Shown: positions 1 through 8,912 of the stretch, in pieces | How the letters are laid out: each line of letters starts with the position of its first letter | Numbering within the stretch: the stretch's first letter is position 1 | Source: Paenibacillus sp. MBLB1832 | GTDB lineage: Bacteria > Bacillota > Bacilli > Paenibacillales > NBRC-103111 | Length of the DNA: 64,000 nucleotides | Direction of reading: 5' to 3' | Assembly (NCBI RefSeq): GCF_032271945.1 | Contig: NZ_CP130319.1 | Span: 2,127,001-2,191,000 of the forward strand | Notes under the pieces: model-generated | What the model saw: only the letters and a program-made list of their open reading frames with translations | Told to the model about the DNA's origin: nothing | The model's database searches: none | Program-made: the position numbers and the translations under genes

Positions 1-23
1 AAAATGGAACTTGGAGGATACAT

Positions 24-953
24 ATGCTAATTTATAATACGTTGACTAACCAAACAACGACAGAAAAAGTTAGAAAACCTGAGGAGCACGAGATTGTTTG
101 GATTCGCCTTCGTAATCCGGATCCTTTGGAGACCAATCATATTCTCTTTGATCTTCTAGAAAGTCACCATCTTTTGGTAGAAGATAGTATTAAATTAAAC
201 CAACGACCTAAAATGGATAAATATAAAAATAATTTTTTCATTTCTTTTTTTGCTATAAATAATGATTTCGAACCTATGGAAATTGCTCTAGTGATAGGGA
301 AGAACTATGTTGTTTCTTTGTATAAAGAAGATATTCCAATCTTAGATAATTTATATGAGGAGTTCAAAGAGATCGAGGGGAAAATGAAATTCCCGGCGCA
401 GATTCTTTACCATATCATGGACAGATGTGTAGATGATTATGTCCAAATTATAGATCAGATTGAAGATAAAATAGAAACTTGGGAAGAGATCATTTATCAA
501 GATCCATATGCAAAGATATCCCGCGATATTTTTCAAATGAAAAGAATCACACATAGTCTTCGTCGAATTTTCGTTGAAGAAAGAACGGTGCTGGGATCCA
601 TTAGCCATCAAAATCTTCCTTATTCCCATCCCGATGCAGATGTATATTTTGTAGATATCTTTGATCACATCTCACGGGTTGTGGATTCAATTGATATGTT
701 TCGAGAGTCAATGACTGGCCTATTGGAAATGCAGATTAGTATGAAATCCGATCGAATGAACGCAACAATGAAGACGTTAACTGTAATCAGCACCATATTT
801 CTCCCTTTAACATTTATTGCTGGGATTTATGGGATGAACTTCAAAGATATCCCTGAATTAAACTGGAACTTCGGTTATATTTATGTATGGGGACTAATGG
901 TTTTGATTACAATTTCAATGCTCTTTTATTTCAAAAAGAAAAAATGGTTCTAA
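24..953 (+). CDS. corA: CorA-family divalent cation transporter
   Basis: Probable Mg2+ (or Co2+/Ni2+) channel of the CorA family, 309 aa. It has a long acidic cytoplasmic N-terminal part and two closely spaced C-terminal membrane segments. The family signature GMN follows the first segment (YGMNF, about residues 269-273), and the protein ends in a basic tail (KKKKWF), as in CorA pentamers. An AGGAGG-like site lies 7 bp before the ATG. Length fits CorA (about 300-320 aa). The gene is a single unit closed by a hairpin. Its A+T-rich sequence contrasts with the G+C-richer helicase gene that converges on it. The family is certain; the transported ion is inferred. Confidence 0.93.
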   Translation: MLIYNTLTNQTTTEKVRKPEEHEIVWIRLRNPDPLETNHILFDLLESHHLLVEDSIKLNQRPKMDKYKNNFFISFFAINNDFEPMEIALVIGKNYVVSLYKEDIPILDNLYEEFKEIEGKMKFPAQILYHIMDRCVDDYVQIIDQIEDKIETWEEIIYQDPYAKISRDIFQMKRITHSLRRIFVEERTVLGSISHQNLPYSHPDADVYFVDIFDHISRVVDSIDMFRESMTGLLEMQISMKSDRMNATMKTLTVISTIFLPLTFIAGIYGMNFKDIPELNWNFGYIYVWGLMVLITISMLFYFKKKKWF

Positions 954-962
954 CTTATAAAG

Positions 963-1010
963 AAAAAACGACAGTCAGGACTTATTTCTTGTCCTTGTCT
1001 GTCGTTTCTT
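963..1010. terminator. Bidirectional terminator between corA and the SNF2 gene
   Basis: Arms AACGACAG..GGAC and GTCC..CTGTCGTT form a stem with an A-run on one side and a T-run on the other, so it can stop both converging transcripts. Confidence 0.8.
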
Positions 1011-1031
1011 CAATTTATGGGATGTACACCA

Positions 1032-3989
1032 CTACCACGACTTCCGCAGCGTAAACAAATCCTGCAGCTCATCATTCGAAAGCTCTGTAATCCAGCCCTC
1101 GGAGGAGGAAATGACATTGTCGCTGAGGCTCATCTTGCTCTCGAGCATCTCGTCGATCCGTTCTTCGAGCGTGCCGAGTGAAATAAACTTATGGACCTGC
1201 ACGTTCCGTGTTTGGCCCATCCGATAGGCGCGGTCTGTCGCTTGATTCTCGACCGCGGGATTCCACCAGCGGTCGAAGTGGAACACGTGATTCGCCGCGG
1301 TCAAGTTCAACCCAACGCCGCCGGCTTTCAGCGACAGCACGAAAATATGCGGTCCCTCGCCATCCGCGGCTTGGAACCGTTCAATCATGCGGTCGCGCTC
1401 CTGCTTCGGCGTGCTCCCGTTGAGGTAGTACACGGGCTCACCGCGCCCCGCGGAGAGCACATCCGCCAGCATGCGGCCCATGCCCACATACTGCGTGAAG
1501 ATCAAGCACGAATCGCCCTCATCGCGAAGCTCATCGACCATCGCAACAAGCCGCTCCAGCTTCGCAGAGCGCTGCACCAACTCGCCGCGGCCATCCTCGC
1601 TCGCCATCAGCGCCGCCACCGTATCCGCTTCCTTCGTCAGCAGAACAGGGTGGTCGCACAGCTGCTTGAGCTGTGTCAATGCGCCGAGGATGGCGCCTTT
1701 GCGCTCCATGCCCTCGAGCTTCTGCATCCGCTCCATCAATTCTTTCACCGTCTGCTCGTACATCGCACCTTGCTCTGCGGTCAAATTGATGTACACCTTC
1801 ATCTCCAGCTTATCAGGCAAATCGAGCTGAATCGCAGGGTCTTTCTTTTTGCGGCGCAGCATAAAAGGTTTGACTAACTGCTGCAGCTGCGCGGTCCGCT
1901 CTGCATCTTGATGCTTCTCGATCGGATTCGCGAAGCGAATCTGAAAGCCGCGCTGGTTCCCGAGGTAACCAGGGTTCAGGAAGTCATAGATGGACCACAG
2001 CTCGGACAACCGATTCTCAATCGGTGTCCCTGTTAAAGCGATCCGATGCTGTGCGTTCAACGAGCGAATCGCAGCGGATTGTTTATTTTGCGCATTTTTA
2101 ATATTTTGCGCTTCATCCAAGCAGAGCGAACTCCACGTGTAAGGCTGTAACGTTTCTTGATCCATAAGTGCTGTCGTATATGACGTTAAGACAATATCGG
2201 TCTGTGCCAACGCATCATCCAAAGCTCCGCCGCTGAGACGGCTTTTCCCATAGTGCAGCATCACGCGAAGCTCTGGCGCGAATCGAGCCAGCTCCTTCTG
2301 CCAGTTGCCGAGCACAGAGGTCGGGCAGACCAACAGGGCAGGCTGCTCCGATTCGGCCTTATGATGGAGCAAATAGGTGATGAATTGGACGGTTTTACCA
2401 AGTCCCATATCATCAGCCAGACAGGCGCCAAGCCCGAATTTCCGCAGGTAGCTGAGCCACGTGAAGCCTTGGTGCTGATAGCTGCGCAGCTCTGCGCGAA
2501 GTCCATCAGGCACGGGAATCAGCGCTAGATCGGAGGGCTGACCAAGCTGTCTGATCAAAGATAACAAATGCTCGTTCAGCTGAACCTCCAGCTGCAAACG
2601 AGCTTCTTCTTCCTCGTCAATGAAGTCGGCGTCCTCACGCAGCTGTGACGAAGAATGAACCTTGTCTCGCTCCAACTCACTTAGTAAGTGCAGCTGGAAA
2701 ATGTCTTGCAAAGATAAACCCTCTGCAGGGTCGATGCTATCCATCAGCTTGCGGATTTGTTCCAAGAAGGCAGGATCGAGATACACCCATTGCCCGCGGA
2801 AACGGATTAGTCGCTCATTGCGGCTCAGCAAGCTGTTGAATTCGGCTTCGCTGAGCTCGGAATCGCCGATAGCAATGCGCCAATCGAAATTCACAAGCGA
2901 ATTCATGCCGAACAGCGACTGGCCTCGTCCACCTGCATTGGCGCCAGCCTCTGCGCTCACTTTCGCGCTTAGCCGTGGCTTCCGCTTCGCAGCCGCTTCC
3001 CACCACGCGGGCAGCATGACGTTCCAGCCATCCTCTAATAAGACACGGCTGTCCTTCGTCAAAAACTGCCAAGCGGAATCATCGCTGATGCCGTGCGCGA
3101 GCAACTCGCCGTCATCGGCCATGCGCGGCAGCGCTTGAAGCAAGCGCGTCACCCAGCCAGGGGCGCGTTCGACGACATGCGGCGTCCAATCCGTAGGCCA
3201 AGCGCCTGACGCTGTGCCGTCCACATGCAGCCGAATCGGCGTAAGCAGCGTGCTGTCTTCCTTCGCTTGCAGCACGAGTCGAAGCCGCCATTCGTCTTCG
3301 AACTCATCAGGCTCGAGCAGCTGCAACGCAGGGCGGAATGGCGCTGTATCCGGTCGCCAGCCCATGGCAGACAGCCATTCATTCTCAGTGAAGGCGGCAG
3401 GAGAGTCCGCCAACTCCCCTCTTTTTGCTCCGAAAAGCGCGGGGAATTCGCTCCGTAAATCCGCCATTGCGGCATCCGTCGCATAATGGCTCTCCACGAC
3501 GACAGCGGAGAAAGCTGCGCGCAATCCGCTCAAGCCCTCGCCGAGCCCGTCTATGTCGGCTACCCGTTCCCAATCAAAGTCGGCGAGCTCTGGCGCTGCC
3601 GCATCCCAAGTCCATAGTAAGCGACCGCTGCGGAACGCCTCATAGCTGGGCTGGAAGTGTCCATTTTGAACCGCTTCGAATAGTGCAGGCGCCAACTTCA
3701 CTAACTGCTCAGCAGCATCCGTATCCATGGTCCAAGTAACGATATCCATGAAGCTTGGCGCTGCGAAATAGGGTAACACCTGCTCAGCAGGCAGAATGAC
3801 GATGGGCAGGTCTCCCGCTAGCTGTGTCTCTAACAATGTGCCATAGCAAGAAGGCTCATGCCAGGTGAACAACAGTTTCCGCAAATGCTCGCCAGATACT
3901 TCTCGTCCGTCTCGATATCCCCAAAGTAGAGCATCTCCGCCCTCGGTTAACGACAGGGATAAGGCTAATTCATGCAATTTGGTACTCAT
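1032..3989 (-). CDS. SNF2-family DEAD/DEAH-like helicase
   Basis: Large ATP-dependent DNA translocase of the SNF2/RapA superfamily, 985 aa from the start chosen here. Visible motifs: Walker A DMGLGKT (about residue 529), DEAQ box (about 625), LTGTPIENR, FLRRKKKD and motif VI TDRAYRMGQ (about 920). The N-terminal half before the ATPase is the acidic region usual in bacterial SNF2 helicases. The ATG at 3989 overlaps the TGA of the upstream SWIM gene in an ATGA arrangement and follows AAGGGAAG. A longer in-frame start 29 codons upstream lies wholly inside the SWIM gene and is rejected. SWIM and SNF2 proteins are often encoded together, which supports a shared role in DNA repair or chromatin-like remodelling. 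The exact substrate is unknown. Confidence 0.93.
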   Translation of the reverse strand: MSTKLHELALSLSLTEGGDALLWGYRDGREVSGEHLRKLLFTWHEPSCYGTLLETQLAGDLPIVILPAEQVLPYFAAPSFMDIVTWTMDTDAAEQLVKLAPALFEAVQNGHFQPSYEAFRSGRLLWTWDAAAPELADFDWERVADIDGLGEGLSGLRAAFSAVVVESHYATDAAMADLRSEFPALFGAKRGELADSPAAFTENEWLSAMGWRPDTAPFRPALQLLEPDEFEDEWRLRLVLQAKEDSTLLTPIRLHVDGTASGAWPTDWTPHVVERAPGWVTRLLQALPRMADDGELLAHGISDDSAWQFLTKDSRVLLEDGWNVMLPAWWEAAAKRKPRLSAKVSAEAGANAGGRGQSLFGMNSLVNFDWRIAIGDSELSEAEFNSLLSRNERLIRFRGQWVYLDPAFLEQIRKLMDSIDPAEGLSLQDIFQLHLLSELERDKVHSSSQLREDADFIDEEEEARLQLEVQLNEHLLSLIRQLGQPSDLALIPVPDGLRAELRSYQHQGFTWLSYLRKFGLGACLADDMGLGKTVQFITYLLHHKAESEQPALLVCPTSVLGNWQKELARFAPELRVMLHYGKSRLSGGALDDALAQTDIVLTSYTTALMDQETLQPYTWSSLCLDEAQNIKNAQNKQSAAIRSLNAQHRIALTGTPIENRLSELWSIYDFLNPGYLGNQRGFQIRFANPIEKHQDAERTAQLQQLVKPFMLRRKKKDPAIQLDLPDKLEMKVYINLTAEQGAMYEQTVKELMERMQKLEGMERKGAILGALTQLKQLCDHPVLLTKEADTVAALMASEDGRGELVQRSAKLERLVAMVDELRDEGDSCLIFTQYVGMGRMLADVLSAGRGEPVYYLNGSTPKQERDRMIERFQAADGEGPHIFVLSLKAGGVGLNLTAANHVFHFDRWWNPAVENQATDRAYRMGQTRNVQVHKFISLGTLEERIDEMLESKMSLSDNVISSSEGWITELSNDELQDLFTLRKSW

Positions 3990-5581
3990 TCTAGCAGCTT
4001 CCCTTTCTTCAATTCTTCCTGTAAGGCGCGAAGGCGGCTGTACCGACTCACGAATCGCGTGAAGAAGGCTTCCCAACGTTCGGGTTGCTTCATTTTTTTA
4101 TACACTTTTTCCAAACGCTTCAGCAGTCGGACGGCAGACTTGTAGTCGTGGCGATTTTTGAGCCGAATGTAATGCTCCACTGCTTGATGATAGTAGGGGA
4201 GTAAGAGCTCCGGTGATTCCTTCTCGATCGGTTGCAGTACACTGACGCGGTGTGCGAAGGGATCATACCCTTGCACGATCTGCATTTCGATCCATGCTTT
4301 CCACTTGCGCTGCTCATATAGAAGCGACTCGATGAGCCGATACGAACTCGGCAATAGCTCACCAAGGGCTAGCCACATCTCAGCCTCCATTTCGGGAAAC
4401 TGGGCGACAGCCTTTTTCCAATAGCCGAAGTAAATTTCAACCTCAAGCTGTCTTTTCCTCGCATAAAAAGGAAGTAAACGCTGCAGCCAAACAATTAACT
4501 CCCGGCTGTTTTCCAAATAAGATAAGAACGGAACAAACAGCACCGTCGGCGCATCCTTGAAAGAACTGTGCGCGTCCAGCACGTCCCATGCAGACTCGGT
4601 CTGTTGCTGATATAACTTTAGGAACGCGCGGCTTGCGCATAAGGAAAGGGATAGATCCGCAGCTTTCATCGCCTCGTAGGCGGCAAGTTCCTTCTCCATG
4701 AAAGACAGAACATCGGGCGAAAGTGCCCGATCTTTGGTGTTCTGCGGCTGTGCAACTTCACAGATCCAATACGTCCATATCGTTGTGAACACGCGGAAAT
4801 GGGTAAGCTTATTGGGGGCTTCACTTTCTTGCTGAGCGCGAATATAGGCTAACGTTTGCGCCATGCGTTCCCCCAAGCAAGCTTGGAGATAAGCGGCGCG
4901 GGGCGCAGCTTCTTTCAACCAATCCTCGAGCTCATCGCTCAAGTTATAAATGGTTGCTGCGGTGTAGAAAGTAACGCCGGTTTGCGCGTTCTGCTCCACA
5001 ATTTTACGCAAAATGAAGAGCTTCTCATGCAGCTCGAAATAGAGCGCGTCCACTGGCGAAAGTGCTGCCTTTGAGGCGTGAAGCTGTGAGAATTGGCCAC
5101 GCAGCGATTGCACATAGCCACCCTGATCAAAGGATGATTTAATCAAATACGTATAGTGCTCCATGAATTTGTGCCAGCCATCGACCGTCATTCCTGGCAA
5201 TTGCTCTAATGTGGAGGCTTTCGTAGCTTGGGCGGCAACACGCTTTAGGGCCATCTTGGCATTCATGATTTGCGAAGCAGGATAGCCCTGCCGATCAGCT
5301 AATTCCATGAGGGAAGCGGCTAAATGCTTGCAGGATTTGTGGACGGGACACGTGCAGATGCTCGCCTTAAGCGAATCAAAGTCGATGAGCACCTGACAAG
5401 TCTCCCCAAACTCTTCTACATGCGCATCGATGGAACGCGAATCAAGAATTTTGAGAGAGGTCACCATCTGTTGTTTATAGAAATGAAAACCTCGACTTAA
5501 CGTAACCTCGTTATAGGTTTCCGCTACATATTCGAGTAATTTCGACCATTGGTCATCATTCAAAACGGTTGTAGCAGGCAT
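3986..5581 (-). CDS. SWIM zinc-finger protein, partner of the SNF2 helicase
   Basis: 531-aa protein with a SWIM-type zinc finger near the N-terminus: C76-x-C78 then C84-x-H86, in the context CTCPVHKSCKHLAA. The rest is mostly helical and of no recognised fold. SWIM domains bind nucleic acid or protein partners. The gene precedes the SNF2 gene with a 4-bp ATGA overlap, so the two are translationally coupled and probably form one complex. AAAGGAG lies about 8 bp before the ATG at 5581. Domain and pairing are clear; the biological role is inferred. Confidence 0.88.
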   Translation of the reverse strand: MPATTVLNDDQWSKLLEYVAETYNEVTLSRGFHFYKQQMVTSLKILDSRSIDAHVEEFGETCQVLIDFDSLKASICTCPVHKSCKHLAASLMELADRQGYPASQIMNAKMALKRVAAQATKASTLEQLPGMTVDGWHKFMEHYTYLIKSSFDQGGYVQSLRGQFSQLHASKAALSPVDALYFELHEKLFILRKIVEQNAQTGVTFYTAATIYNLSDELEDWLKEAAPRAAYLQACLGERMAQTLAYIRAQQESEAPNKLTHFRVFTTIWTYWICEVAQPQNTKDRALSPDVLSFMEKELAAYEAMKAADLSLSLCASRAFLKLYQQQTESAWDVLDAHSSFKDAPTVLFVPFLSYLENSRELIVWLQRLLPFYARKRQLEVEIYFGYWKKAVAQFPEMEAEMWLALGELLPSSYRLIESLLYEQRKWKAWIEMQIVQGYDPFAHRVSVLQPIEKESPELLLPYYHQAVEHYIRLKNRHDYKSAVRLLKRLEKVYKKMKQPERWEAFFTRFVSRYSRLRALQEELKKGKLLE

Positions 5582-5782
5582 GCCAATGCTCCTTTAAATT
5601 TCGACGATATTAGGACATTCCTTAAGTATAAAATGTCGAGATCAACTTGTAAATTTCTCATTGATGGGATTACGTCGACTAGTACGAAGTGCAGCGAGCT
5701 AGTGGAAAACAAATAGAAGCTACTAAGATGGAATACTGAAACCGTTGAAGTAGGAGTGGGTGGAGTTACCAAGCTGCCAATC

Positions 5783-5821
5783 TTGACATTCTATACTGTA
5801 ATCATTATAATTACAGTATAG
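5783..5821 (+). promoter_or_regulatory. Consensus sigma-A promoter overlaid by a 12-bp inverted repeat
   Basis: TTGACA (5783-5788), a 17-bp spacer and TATAAT (5806-5811) match the sigma-A consensus exactly. A perfect inverted repeat with arms CTATACTGTAAT (5791-5802) and ATTACAGTATAG (5810-5821), 7 bp apart, covers the spacer, the -10 and the likely start site. This is the geometry of a repressor operator. Confidence 0.85.
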
Positions 5822-5854
5822 TTTTTCATTTTCAAGATAAAGGTGGCGAGGCGT

Positions 5855-6229
5855 ATGTTGAATGTTGCAATTGGAGATTGGGTTGTCGCAACAACCAGCG
5901 ATGATGAAATGGTACATGGCTATGTGGAATCCGTTGCAGGGCAGCTAGGTATCGCGTTCGTCAAAGTCATCGCGTCTGATCAAGATGAGATTATTGGGCA
6001 TCACATGGAAGTGAAACTTGCTACGATTAAGAAATTGCCAGTGCGTGGATGGGATACCGATGAGAGCATCCGAAGTGTCATTGATGTAGCCCTTTCTTTG
6101 AAGGATGAGAAGTGGTTCATGGAGCTCACCGAAACATTGCATGCCATACAGGCAAAAACGTCCAGTGTTCAACCTACGCAAGTGGCTCAAGGTTTCTTCA
6201 AGAACCGATTAGGTGTTGATCAACTGTAG
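5855..6229 (+). CDS. IDEAL-domain protein
   Basis: 124-aa soluble protein. The N-terminal part (about residues 1-60) starts VAIGDWVVATTSDDEMVHGYV and looks like a small beta-rich domain. The C-terminal part carries the IDEAL-domain pattern IDVALSLKDEKWFMELT (about residues 79-95), a short helical motif found in Firmicute proteins such as YpmB-neighbour and ComK-linked adaptors. The ATG at 5855 is preferred to the GTG at 5843 because AAGGTGG lies 8 bp before the ATG and nothing suitable precedes the GTG. The gene is monocistronic, between a repressible consensus promoter and a terminator. Function unknown; a regulatory or adaptor role is only inferred. Confidence 0.8.
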   Translation: MLNVAIGDWVVATTSDDEMVHGYVESVAGQLGIAFVKVIASDQDEIIGHHMEVKLATIKKLPVRGWDTDESIRSVIDVALSLKDEKWFMELTETLHAIQAKTSSVQPTQVAQGFFKNRLGVDQL

Positions 6230-6249
6230 GCACGTTGTAATATAAATAA

Positions 6250-6306
6250 AAGCCATTCCAACTGCCATCTTGCTAAACAAGGTGGCAGTTGGTTGGCTTT
6301 TTTGAT
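6250..6306 (+). terminator. Rho-independent terminator of the IDEAL gene
   Basis: Long stem with arms AGCCATTCCAACTGCCATCTTG and CAAGGTGGCAGTTGGTTGGCT, followed by a T-run. Confidence 0.9.
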
Positions 6307-6351
6307 TAATATTGACAATAATGGTTGGCACATAGCAACGTGAGTACATTC

Positions 6352-6815
6352 TTAGACTTTTGCCAACACTGGGAATAATCCGCCTGCTAATAGAGCATTC
6401 GACTCTAAGCCTAACTCTCTTGTGCAAGGATGCTCTTTGCCATTGAAGGTAGTACCGTCGGGCATATAAATGGTGGCTAACACTCGTCGTGGCTGATCAC
6501 TCATATTCGCATGTGCGTAATGAAAGGTAAGACCGTTGTGGAAGGTGCAGCTTGGGCATGGTCGTGGAACAATCGAATGCCCGTAGCTCCAGTAAGTTCC
6601 AAAGCAATTTGGGCTATCTTTGGGTGCGAAGTATAGCGTGCCATACCCGCGTGATCTCGCCAAGTGTTAACTTTCTGATTAAGAACTTTGTAATAAGCAG
6701 AATCGCCAATACGAAGAGAATTTCCTTCGTTTGTGCTCATGGCTTCTTCCATATAAACCGAGAGCTGTGAATCTCCATTCTTTCTGAGGTTTAACAAATC
6801 TTCTCTTTTTGCCAT
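6352..6815 (-). pseudogene. Decayed PhyH-family dioxygenase (internal deletion with frame change)
   Basis: Remnant of a second PhyH (phytanoyl-CoA-dioxygenase-like) gene. The first part, read from 6815, contains YYKVLNQKVNTWRDHAGMARY and ends at TGATGIRLFHDHA near 6560. The second part continues in another frame with CTFHNGLTFHYAHANMS (from about 6555) and RVLATIYMPDG, the normal end of this family. The middle 80-100 residues, including the iron-binding HxD motif, are missing, and the N-terminus also looks shortened. The joint is near 6541-6560. It lies directly downstream of an intact PhyH gene on the same strand and overlaps its end by 25 bp. It cannot encode an active enzyme. Confidence 0.75.
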
Positions 6816-7744
6816 CGGATGGAGTCGTCAAATGTTTTCATTTCGAATGTGCTGTCTTTCCAATAGTACTGCAAGTTAGGTTCTTTCCATCCCTCATAAA
6901 GCTCCTCCCAAGTGAAGGTGCCGTGTGGCAGCAAAGATGCCTGCTCAATGGGTTCGTGAATGGGTTGATAACGGAAATCGCAGGATAGTCGTATCAAATC
7001 GGGGTGTTGATTCGGCAACGACTTGTGCACGGTGTGGCTATGAAATGTCAGAATATCGCCTGCGGTAAAGTCACAGCCTTGCCACTCGTAGTCCAGACCG
7101 CATAGAATCGTTTCCAATCCCCCGGCCCCGGGAGCGTTCGTGACTCCTAACAAGCCGCTTTTTTGGCTCCCTTTTAGCACAGCAAGTCCTCCTAAGGATT
7201 GAGGAATATCGCCTAAGGGAACCCAACACGTCCAGGTTTGTTCTGCTCCCTGTATGTGCAGATAATCTTGATGAGAGGGTGTTGAAGCTAGTTCCTTATG
7301 TGGCAACATAATCCGACCGATGCTTCGGGGATGTACAAATGGATCAGCATCGAAGAGCAGCCTATATAAGTTTAATAAATCAGGGCTGTGAGCAAGTGCA
7401 TGGAAATTTTCAAGTTTTTGTACTTTACGGTAGATGTCTTCTGGCACACCAACCCCGTTCGATGAAATGTCCTCCTTGGAATAACGATGAACTTCGGTTA
7501 AATCAGCCACCCCATCCATATAATCCTTTTTACCATCCAACAATTTCTGTTCGTCTAAAATCTGTAAAATAGAACGACGAACGTCAAGCACTTTCTCTCT
7601 AGCAAGAAATCCGCGGAAGTACAAGTATCCAAGCTCCTCAGCTCGTTTGCGCAGTTGTTCCGGATCCGATAATAGCGGGGTAGCGTCTTCTAAATAAGAA
7701 GTAATGGGTTTCTTATTGTTGTCGATGATTTTAGGCTTGCTCAT
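6791..7744 (-). CDS. PhyH-family Fe(II)/2-oxoglutarate-dependent dioxygenase
   Basis: 317-aa non-heme iron oxygenase of the phytanoyl-CoA dioxygenase family. The facial triad is visible as H158-Q-D160 (STPSHQDYLH) and a distal His in HTVHKS (about H240), with the 2-oxoglutarate-binding Arg about 12 residues later (IRLSCDF). Members hydroxylate varied small molecules; the substrate here is unknown. The ATG at 7744 is preceded by AAGGAGGG. It is divergent from an AraC regulator that probably controls it. A broken paralogue follows it. It is a family match of high confidence without a defined reaction. Confidence 0.88.
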   Translation of the reverse strand: MSKPKIIDNNKKPITSYLEDATPLLSDPEQLRKRAEELGYLYFRGFLAREKVLDVRRSILQILDEQKLLDGKKDYMDGVADLTEVHRYSKEDISSNGVGVPEDIYRKVQKLENFHALAHSPDLLNLYRLLFDADPFVHPRSIGRIMLPHKELASTPSHQDYLHIQGAEQTWTCWVPLGDIPQSLGGLAVLKGSQKSGLLGVTNAPGAGGLETILCGLDYEWQGCDFTAGDILTFHSHTVHKSLPNQHPDLIRLSCDFRYQPIHEPIEQASLLPHGTFTWEELYEGWKEPNLQYYWKDSTFEMKTFDDSIRWQKEKIC

Positions 7745-7781
7745 TGATTTCCCTCCTTGAATTGGACTATGATAATCGTAC

Positions 7782-7808
7782 TTAGAAAGGGATTAGAAGT
7801 CTTTAGAA
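7782..7808. promoter_or_regulatory. Three helically phased TTAGAA repeats in the AraC/PhyH divergent promoter
   Basis: TTAGAA occurs at 7782, 7793 and 7803, that is at 11- and 10-bp steps, between the divergent PhyH and AraC genes. Same-face repeats suit an AraC-family activator. No experiment supports this. Confidence 0.4.
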
Positions 7809-7863
7809 TTTAACCTGTTGATTTGCACTTTATCGGTTTTTCTAAGGGAAAGAGGGGAAACAC

Positions 7864-8718
7864 ATGAATCTTAATGACATGAAGCCGAATGTTCATTATG
7901 TCAATCGATTGGTTTGCTCAGGTAATGAGATCTTCGGACCTCGGTATATCGAGGATCACCAGTTTATTTTCGTTGACAAAGGGAGAGGAACAGTCAATAT
8001 CCAAGGGCAAGAATACGACGCCATGCCCGGACAATTGTTCTATTATGGTCCTGGTGAGCCCCATCGATTTCAGGCTGATAGCCATGATCCTTTTATCTTA
8101 TATGGACTGCATTTTCTACCGAACAGCGGGGTGGGAAAGAAAAGCGTGTGGGGTATTCACCCTGCTGGTGATCTCCAAGCCCTATATACCATTGAGGATG
8201 CTCAGCCTCGCATTCTTGACATACCTGTTAGCTGTAAACCAGGTGCTTGGTTACGTCCTTTGTTTGAAGAAGCCGTTTATGAGTATCGCAAAGGGGATCA
8301 GGCGGCACAGGCTATTTTACAAGGACTTGTGCTTCTTTTAGTAGGTAGATTGTTTCGGCAAATGCAGCTCTCTTTCGAGGAATCCTCGCCCCACCATGCA
8401 TTCATAAAGAAAATTAGACTATTTTTAGAAGATCATGCAGAAGAATCTTACGAAGTAGGTTGGTTAGAAGACCAATCTCCCTACGGTCATGACTATGTTT
8501 CACGTATGTTCAAAAGAGTTTACGGGGTGTCTCCACATATCTATCACGCTCGCCGAAAGTTGGATCTGGCTGGTAAGTTACTGCAAGAAACAGACCAAAC
8601 GATAACGAAAATCGCAGAGAGATTACATTTTTCCAGTATTCATTATTTTTCAAGGGGATTTAAAGCGTATACGGGCGAACAGCCATCCCAGTATCGGGCA
8701 CGACGGCGAAGACTGTAG
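7864..8718 (+). CDS. AraC-family transcriptional regulator with cupin sensor domain
   Basis: 284-aa regulator. An N-terminal cupin/AraC-binding domain (about residues 15-150; GQEYDAMPGQLFYYGPGEPHRF) senses a ligand. The C-terminal double helix-turn-helix (about 185-280) has the AraC signature IAERLHFSSIHYFSRGFKAYTG. The ATG follows AGAGGGG. It is divergently arranged with the PhyH dioxygenase at 6791-7744, with 119 bp between them, which suggests local control of that gene and possibly itself. There is no terminator between this gene and the first regulon box, which begins 3 bp after its stop. Confidence 0.9.
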   Translation: MNLNDMKPNVHYVNRLVCSGNEIFGPRYIEDHQFIFVDKGRGTVNIQGQEYDAMPGQLFYYGPGEPHRFQADSHDPFILYGLHFLPNSGVGKKSVWGIHPAGDLQALYTIEDAQPRILDIPVSCKPGAWLRPLFEEAVYEYRKGDQAAQAILQGLVLLLVGRLFRQMQLSFEESSPHHAFIKKIRLFLEDHAEESYEVGWLEDQSPYGHDYVSRMFKRVYGVSPHIYHARRKLDLAGKLLQETDQTITKIAERLHFSSIHYFSRGFKAYTGEQPSQYRARRRRL

Positions 8719-8720
8719 TG

Positions 8721-8783
8721 GTAAAGATTTTATCCCATCGTAAAGAAGTTTTCCTTTCGAGGTTGATTCGCATGGCTTAACAT
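8721..8783 (+). promoter_or_regulatory. Regulon box A and promoter of the secreted glycosidase gene
   Basis: GTAAAGAT at 8721 and GTAAAGAA at 8740 form a direct repeat with a 19-bp period. A -10-like TAACAT begins at 8778, 33 bp after the second GTAAA. First of five copies of the same arrangement in this locus. It starts 3 bp after the araC stop codon. Confidence 0.75.
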
Positions 8784-8912
8784 GAAATCATCATCTCGGG
8801 TAAGCGAAATGGGATGAGGAAGGGAGTAATGATAGATGTCTGCTAGATGTCAACTAAGTTCGGAGCTTGTTTGATGACATGGCTTTGGCAAAAAAATTAG
8901 AGGAGTGAAATG

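Noticed and set aside
1191..4062. Several plus-strand frames inside the SNF2 gene
   Set aside because: The strand opposite a G+C-richer gene stays open by chance; none has a ribosome site or recognisable domain.
7745..7863. Sixth GTAAA direct-repeat box at the AraC/PhyH promoter
   Set aside because: No paired GTAAA words with the 19-20 bp period; only the unrelated TTAGAA triplet.
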